The position numbers were made by a program, and so were the translations under genes. DNA of 64,000 bases from Peribacillus alkalitolerans (GTDB lineage: Bacteria > Bacillota > Bacilli > Bacillales > DSM-1321), in contig NZ_JAAGVZ010000014.1 of NCBI RefSeq assembly GCF_010882125.1, positions 40,805-104,804 of the forward strand. Reading direction: 5' to 3'. The notes beneath the pieces are model-generated. The model ran no database searches and was not told where the DNA came from. It was given only the letters and a program-made list of their open reading frames with translations. Position 1 is the first letter of the stretch. Every line of letters begins with the position of its first letter. This document shows positions 60,252 to 64,000 of this stretch, piece by piece.

Positions 60252-60890
60252 CTATTTGGATGACACGCCCTTCTCTTCTCCCTTTACAAATTGAAGAGAC
60301 TTCTTGGCTGTATCTTTGATTTTATACCAAAGCCATTCGAATACTTGATTCACTTCTTCTATATCACCAGTCACGTTCCCAGCGGAAGCCAAATACTTAT
60401 CTCCATTGATGACCGTGACATTCCCATTCACTTTTCCTTCAATTTTGATATTCCCGTTTCTAACAGTAACATCCCCATTGATCGTTTTCCCAGCCGGTAC
60501 GATCACAGTGTCTTTTTCAACGACTAATTCTGGTTGTTTCGAGAAAGAAAACTGATGATCCTCGTTCCAAGAAGTAAACATGGTTCCACCCATTAATACA
60601 ACAAATACTGCGGCGGCTGTTAAAATAGGATGGTGCTTTAACCAACGCTGTACCCCTACCTTCTTCTTTTCTTTTGGAAGGCTTGCCATTACTTTTTGAG
60701 TAAAGTCTGATGGTGCTTCAATATGAGAAGTGCTTTGGACTAACGCAATGGCCCTTTTTAATTCATGAAAATGAATTTGACAATCCTTGCACCCCTGCAA
60801 GTGGTGTCGAAGTATCCTTTCATGCTCGGCGCTAATTTCATGGTCTAGAAACTCATGCATATATTCTTCTATTTCGATTGGACATTTCAT
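60252..60890 (-). CDS. rsiW: Anti-sigma-W factor RsiW
   Basis: 212 residues from the ATG at 60890, six bases after AGGTG (an upstream GTG and ATG in the same frame are too close to the site). The ZAS motif HHLQGCKDCQIHF (His-x3-Cys-x2-Cys near 31-38) binds zinc and SigW. One membrane segment (~85-107) leads to an extracytoplasmic domain with polymer-forming cytoskeletal-like beta repeats (NGDVTVRNGNIKIEGKVNGNVTVINGD). Cleaved by PrsW/RasP on envelope stress in B. subtilis. Confidence 0.94.
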   Translation of the reverse strand: MKCPIEIEEYMHEFLDHEISAEHERILRHHLQGCKDCQIHFHELKRAIALVQSTSHIEAPSDFTQKVMASLPKEKKKVGVQRWLKHHPILTAAAVFVVLMGGTMFTSWNEDHQFSFSKQPELVVEKDTVIVPAGKTINGDVTVRNGNIKIEGKVNGNVTVINGDKYLASAGNVTGDIEEVNQVFEWLWYKIKDTAKKSLQFVKGEEKGVSSK

Positions 60891-60907
60891 CTTCATCACC
60901 TGCTTTT

Positions 60908-61471
60908 TTATAAATGGCTCAGCTGTTTACGTAATGCTTCTCTTCCACGATGAATCCTAGTTTTTATCGTTCCTACTGGCATATCCAGTATTTCACTAAT
61001 TTCTTTTAATGATAACTCTTCAATATATTTCAAGATAATCACCGATCGATATTTTTCAGGTAATTTCATAATTTCTGCTTGGATTGTATCCTGCAATTCT
61101 AAACTTTCCACTTCAGTTTCAGGTCCAGGAGAATTTGATGCTACCTGTGAGTACATATCCAGACCATCTGTGCCAGCGATCTCTGCATCTAAATAATAGT
61201 CTGGCTTTTTCTTTCGTATACGGTCTATACAAAGGTTTGTAGCAATTCTATATAGCCAAGTAGAAAATTTTAAATTGATATTGAAGCTGTGTATATTAAC
61301 ATATGCCCTGACAAAGGCTTCTTGTGCCATATCCTCTGCTTCATGACGATGCCCCAGCATACGATAACATATTTGATAAACCTTATCCTTATATATTTCA
61401 ACAATCTCACTATAGGCATTTTGATCGCCTTTTAGCACTTCTTTAATTCTCTGTTTGACGAGTAGTTCCAT
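60908..61471 (-). CDS. sigW: ECF sigma factor SigW
   Basis: 187 residues, same length as B. subtilis SigW. Region 2: VYQICYRMLGHRHEAEDMAQEAFVRAYVNIHSFN. Region 4: LPEKYRSVIILKYIEELSLKEISEILDMPVGTIKTRIHRGREALRK. Controls the response to cell-wall antibiotics and membrane stress. It is followed 17 bases later by rsiW and preceded by its own SigW-type promoter. Confidence 0.96.
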   Translation of the reverse strand: MELLVKQRIKEVLKGDQNAYSEIVEIYKDKVYQICYRMLGHRHEAEDMAQEAFVRAYVNIHSFNINLKFSTWLYRIATNLCIDRIRKKKPDYYLDAEIAGTDGLDMYSQVASNSPGPETEVESLELQDTIQAEIMKLPEKYRSVIILKYIEELSLKEISEILDMPVGTIKTRIHRGREALRKQLSHL

Positions 61472-61510
61472 CTTCTATTTACCCTCCGCCCTATGCGGCT
61501 ATACGATATG

Positions 61511-61536
61511 TACGAATCGTAAGCGTAAAGGTTTCA
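61511..61536 (-). promoter_or_regulatory. SigW autoregulatory promoter
   Basis: Minus strand TGAAAC (61536-61531), 16-base spacer, CGTA (61514-61511): the exact SigW consensus, 40 bases before the sigW start. Confidence 0.9.
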
Positions 61537-61645
61537 TAATTCCTACAAAAATAGTGTAACAAAAAAAATAAAAATAGTGTTTAATTATCCAAAATAAGGG
61601 AAAAAAGATGTAATACTATTTATAGGGAGAAAGAGGGGAATCTAT

Positions 61646-61810
61646 ATGCCCGTTGAAATGCAGCAATTATTACAGAATATCGAAGAAGTAAGGGAAAGAA
61701 TGATAACTTTAGCTCAAAAAACTTCATTAGAAAACTCTAAAGTAATTCAAGCCAGTATTGAATTAGATTCCTTAATAAATCAGTATCTTCTCATGAGAGG
61801 AAAACTATAA
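61646..61810 (+). CDS. Spo0E-type aspartyl-phosphate phosphatase
   Basis: 54 residues, ATG at 61646 behind AGAGGGG. The Spo0E family signature is present: QNIEEVREKM-like stretch (IEEVRERMITLAQ), then SIELDSLINQYL with the conserved S-x-x-x-D. Such proteins remove phosphate from Spo0A~P and delay sporulation. It reads against the sigW and rocF genes and ends with a hairpin. Confidence 0.85.
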   Translation: MPVEMQQLLQNIEEVRERMITLAQKTSLENSKVIQASIELDSLINQYLLMRGKL

Positions 61811-61811
61811 C

Positions 61812-61846
61812 AAGGAGCCAGGGAGCAAGAAACCTCCCTGACTTTA
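61812..61846. terminator. Terminator of the Spo0E-like gene and rocF
   Basis: CAGGGAG/CTCCCTG stem with a small loop between convergent genes; modest T-content. Confidence 0.6.
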
Positions 61847-61859
61847 CTATTGTTAAAAA

Positions 61860-62753
61860 TTAAAGTAGCTTTTCTCCAAATAATGAACCCATTAGTGCCA
61901 CAGCCACTGTAGCAGTCTTATTTTTCTCGTCCAGGATAGGATTAACCTCAACAAACTCTGCTGAAGTGATCAACTGCGCTTCTGCAAGCATTTCCATAGC
62001 CAAGTGGCTTTCACGATAACTAATCCCACCAAGTACTGGTGTTCCAACTCCCGGTGCATCTGCTGGATCTAAACCATCCAAATCCAATGATAAATGGACG
62101 CCATCTGTCTTACCCTTTAAGTAAGAAATTGCTTCTTCCATTACCTTTGCCATCCCCATACGATCGATTTCATGCATGGTATAGACCTTAATGCCAATTT
62201 CCTTTATCAGTTCTCTTTCCCCTTCATCAAGTGAACGAGCACCAATAATAACAACGTTTTCAGGCTTAATTTTAGGAGCATACCCAAGGATATTAGTCAA
62301 TGTCGGATCACCTAATCCAAGACTAACAGCAAGGGGCATCCCATGGATATTTCCAGAAGGAGATGTTTCTGAAGTATTAAGATCTCCATGTGCATCATAC
62401 CAAATGACCCCTAGATTCTGATAATGTTTCGCCACACCAGCAATGGTTCCTATAGCAATACTATGATCCCCACCCAAGACAAGCGGGAATGAGCCATTGG
62501 ATATGACTTGATCTACTTGTTCAGCCAATTTTGTATTTCCTTCTGCAACCGATTTCAAATTACGTAATTTAAGTTCTGTTGAAGCGCGTTCAGCCTGTCC
62601 AATGCTGATGTCACCTAAATCCTCGATATCATAGTGCAGTGCTTCTAATCTCTCTACAATTCCAGCATATCGGATGGCACTAGGTCCCATATCTACTCCA
62701 CGTCGTGTTTGCCCTAAATCCATTGGCACTCCAATGATTGAAATATTCTTCAT
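61860..62753 (-). CDS. rocF: Arginase
   Basis: 297 residues. Splits arginine to ornithine and urea in the Roc pathway. Mn2+ site motifs are intact: [35 protein letters not shown] and [19 protein letters not shown]. Typical Bacillus arginase length. Single gene; an AhrC/RocR-type control would be expected, but no box was identified by eye. Confidence 0.96.
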   Translation of the reverse strand: MKNISIIGVPMDLGQTRRGVDMGPSAIRYAGIVERLEALHYDIEDLGDISIGQAERASTELKLRNLKSVAEGNTKLAEQVDQVISNGSFPLVLGGDHSIAIGTIAGVAKHYQNLGVIWYDAHGDLNTSETSPSGNIHGMPLAVSLGLGDPTLTNILGYAPKIKPENVVIIGARSLDEGERELIKEIGIKVYTMHEIDRMGMAKVMEEAISYLKGKTDGVHLSLDLDGLDPADAPGVGTPVLGGISYRESHLAMEMLAEAQLITSAEFVEVNPILDEKNKTATVAVALMGSLFGEKLL

Positions 62754-62907
62754 ATAATCTCCTCCTAATCATTATCTACTTACATTGTATCCTGAAAAAA
62801 ATGAATGACTCAACTCGACAAAAAAATGTATGATTATTCGCTCTTTAAAAAAGCAAAACAATGCCTATTCTCGTTGAGACAGGAGAAAACTATAATCCTT
62901 TTTATAA

Positions 62908-62942
62908 AAAAAGTCTTAAATCATAATTGATTTAAGACAAGA
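62908..62942 (-). terminator. Terminator of the tRNA operon
   Basis: GTCTTAAATCA/TGATTTAAGAC stem followed by seven T residues on the minus strand, at the end of the tRNA cluster. Confidence 0.88.
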
Positions 62943-62962
62943 ATTGGTGTTATGTAGTTTGA

Positions 62963-63038
62963 TGGTGGAGCCTAGCGGGATCGAACCGCTGACCTCCTGC
63001 GTGCAAGGCAGGCGCTCTCCCAGCTGAGCTAAGGCCCC
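62963..63038 (-). tRNA. tRNA-Ala (UGC)
   Basis: 76 bases with encoded CCA; acceptor GGGGCCT/AGGCTCC, anticodon loop CTTGCAC reads UGC. Last of the cluster in transcription order. Confidence 0.95.
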
Positions 63039-63058
63039 ATGATATATAGTAATTCAAG

Positions 63059-63133
63059 TGGAGCGGAAGACGGGATTCGAACCCGCGACCCCAACCTTGG
63101 CAAGGTTGTATTCTACCACTGAACTACTTCCGC
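63059..63133 (-). tRNA. tRNA-Gly (GCC)
   Basis: 75 bases with CCA; anticodon stem-loop CCTTGCCAAGG reads GCC. Confidence 0.95.
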
Positions 63134-63141
63134 ATTAAAGA

Positions 63142-63214
63142 TGAGCCATGGAGGACTCGAACCTCCGACCCTCTGATTAAAAGTCAGATGCTCTACCGAC
63201 TGAGCTAATGGCTC
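63142..63214 (-). tRNA. tRNA-Lys (UUU)
   Basis: 73 bases, CCA not encoded; anticodon loop ACTTTTAAT reads UUU. Confidence 0.95.
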
Positions 63215-63217
63215 TAA

Positions 63218-63292
63218 TGGCTGGGGTAGCTGGATTCGAACCAACGCATGTAGCAGTCAAAGTGCTATGCCTTACCGCTTGGCTATACCCCA
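63218..63292 (-). tRNA. tRNA-Gln (UUG)
   Basis: 75 bases with CCA; anticodon loop CTTTGACT reads UUG. Starts with T, as usual for Gln. Confidence 0.95.
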
Positions 63293-63379
63293 ATATGTAA
63301 AAACAGGCAAAAAAATAGGTGGTAATTATATAATCCCCTGATCTTGGATTAATATAACTGATCCACATGGTTTTTTAAA
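63293..63379. other. Spacer within the tRNA cluster
   Basis: 87 bases between tRNA-Gln and tRNA-Tyr, longer than the other spacers; no gene or terminator seen. Confidence 0.5.
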
Positions 63380-63464
63380 TGGTGGAGGGGGACGGATTCG
63401 AACCGCCGAACCCGGAGGGAGCGGATTTACAGTCCGCCGCGTTTAGCCACTTCGCTACCCCTCC
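63380..63464 (-). tRNA. tRNA-Tyr (GUA)
   Basis: 85 bases with CCA and a long variable arm (CTCCCTCCGGG); anticodon loop CTGTAAA reads GUA. Confidence 0.95.
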
Positions 63465-63478
63465 ACATATTAATAAAC

Positions 63479-63554
<76 letters not shown>

Positions 63555-63563
63555 ATAAATAAA

Positions 63564-63639
63564 TGGTGGAGGATGACGGGATCGAACCGCCGACCCCCTG
63601 CTTGTAAGGCAGGTGCTCTCCCAGCTGAGCTAATCCTCC
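63564..63639 (-). tRNA. tRNA-Val (UAC)
   Basis: 76 bases with CCA; anticodon loop CTTACAA reads UAC. Confidence 0.95.
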
Positions 63640-63648
63640 ATTATTAAG

Positions 63649-63723
63649 TGGTGACCCGTACGGGATTCGAACCCGTGTTACCGCCGTGAAAGGGCGGTGT
63701 CTTAACCGCTTGACCAACGGGCC
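63649..63723 (-). tRNA. tRNA-Glu (UUC)
   Basis: 75 bases with CCA; anticodon loop CTTTCAC reads UUC. Confidence 0.95.
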
Positions 63724-63739
63724 ATACTTGAATTAAATA

Positions 63740-63812
63740 AGCTTCCAACCGGACTCGAACCGGTGACCTCTTCCTTACCATGGAAGTGCTCTACCTGCTG
63801 AGCTATGGAAGC
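63740..63812 (-). tRNA. tRNA-Thr (GGU)
   Basis: 73 bases, CCA not encoded; anticodon stem CTTCC/GGAAG with loop ATGGTAA reads GGU. Second Thr isoacceptor of the cluster. Confidence 0.93.
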
Positions 63813-63817
63813 ATATT

Positions 63818-63892
63818 TGGCTCCGCAGGTAGGATTCGAACCTACGACCGCTCGGTTAACAGCCGAGTGCTCTACCACTGAGCTACTGCGGA
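63818..63892 (-). tRNA. tRNA-Asn (GUU)
   Basis: 75 bases with CCA; anticodon loop CTGTTAA reads GUU. First tRNA after the 5S rRNA. Confidence 0.95.
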
Positions 63893-63900
63893 ATAATATC

Positions 63901-64000
<100 letters not shown>

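Overview
The window is a stretch of a low-G+C Bacillaceae chromosome. The clearest markers are the cdaA-cdaR-glmM-glmS operon with a glmS ribozyme, sigW-rsiW, rocF arginase, a small acid-soluble spore protein, a SpoIID/LytB protein, a Spo0E-type phosphatase, RsbRD and two yybP-ykoY (Mn2+) riboswitches. The codon usage, strong AGGAGG ribosome-binding sites and the dispersed imperfect palindromes (16.7, 29.1 and 43.5 kb) fit Bacillus sensu lato, for example Peribacillus-like species. The species assignment is inference.

Layout. 0-3 kb: polyamine ABC transporter potABC (potC runs off the left edge) with an XRE/cupin regulator. 3-9.5 kb: MFS exporter, a small gene with a structured leader, a TerC protein under a Mn2+ riboswitch, DinB and penicillin acylase. 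9.6-12 kb: quinone/diamide-type detoxification cluster (nitroreductase, ring-cleavage dioxygenase, divergent HxlR regulator with an operator). 12-14 kb: an ECF sigma/anti-sigma pair. 14-23.5 kb: mixed metabolism and transport genes, with frameshifted UDG and SDR genes and a 20-bp-period repeat array. 23.7-29 kb: Bce-type antibiotic-sensing ABC transporter/two-component module plus a micropeptide and a membrane TPR-like protein. 29-39 kb: FAD oxidase with a half-size MFS, RsbRD, peptidase E, a one-domain Spo0M homologue behind a tandem RNA leader, YceI, a TrmB/MFS pair and a FusB-like protein. 39-48 kb: a degraded accessory region with an SDR fragment, padR/DUF1048 cassette, second ECF pair, truncated hydrolase, nucleotidyltransferase and frameshifted SpoIID. 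49.4-52.1 kb: a G+C-richer block (AcfC-like binding protein, lipoprotein, sigma/anti-sigma) that looks acquired. 52.7-53.8 kb: EamA transporter behind a leader peptide and hairpin. 54-62.8 kb: core genome (glmS, glmM, cdaR, cdaA, rsiW, sigW, spo0E-like, rocF). 62.9-64 kb: ten tRNA genes and the 3' part of a 5S rRNA, the end of an rRNA operon read leftwards.

Working together: CdaA makes c-di-AMP, CdaR tunes it, and GlmM/GlmS supply amino sugars for the wall, while SigW handles envelope stress. The Bce module probably senses and removes cell-wall-active peptides. The best candidates for something new are the tandem structured RNA upstream of the spo0M-like gene (34.3-34.7 kb), the paired-end leader before a 41-residue ORF (4.9-5.2 kb), the leader-peptide/hairpin before the EamA gene (52.8 kb) and the two 20-bp-period repeat arrays (5.25 and 19.2-19.4 kb). 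Several genes carry single frameshifts, and raw-read confirmation would decide whether these are real decay or base-call errors.
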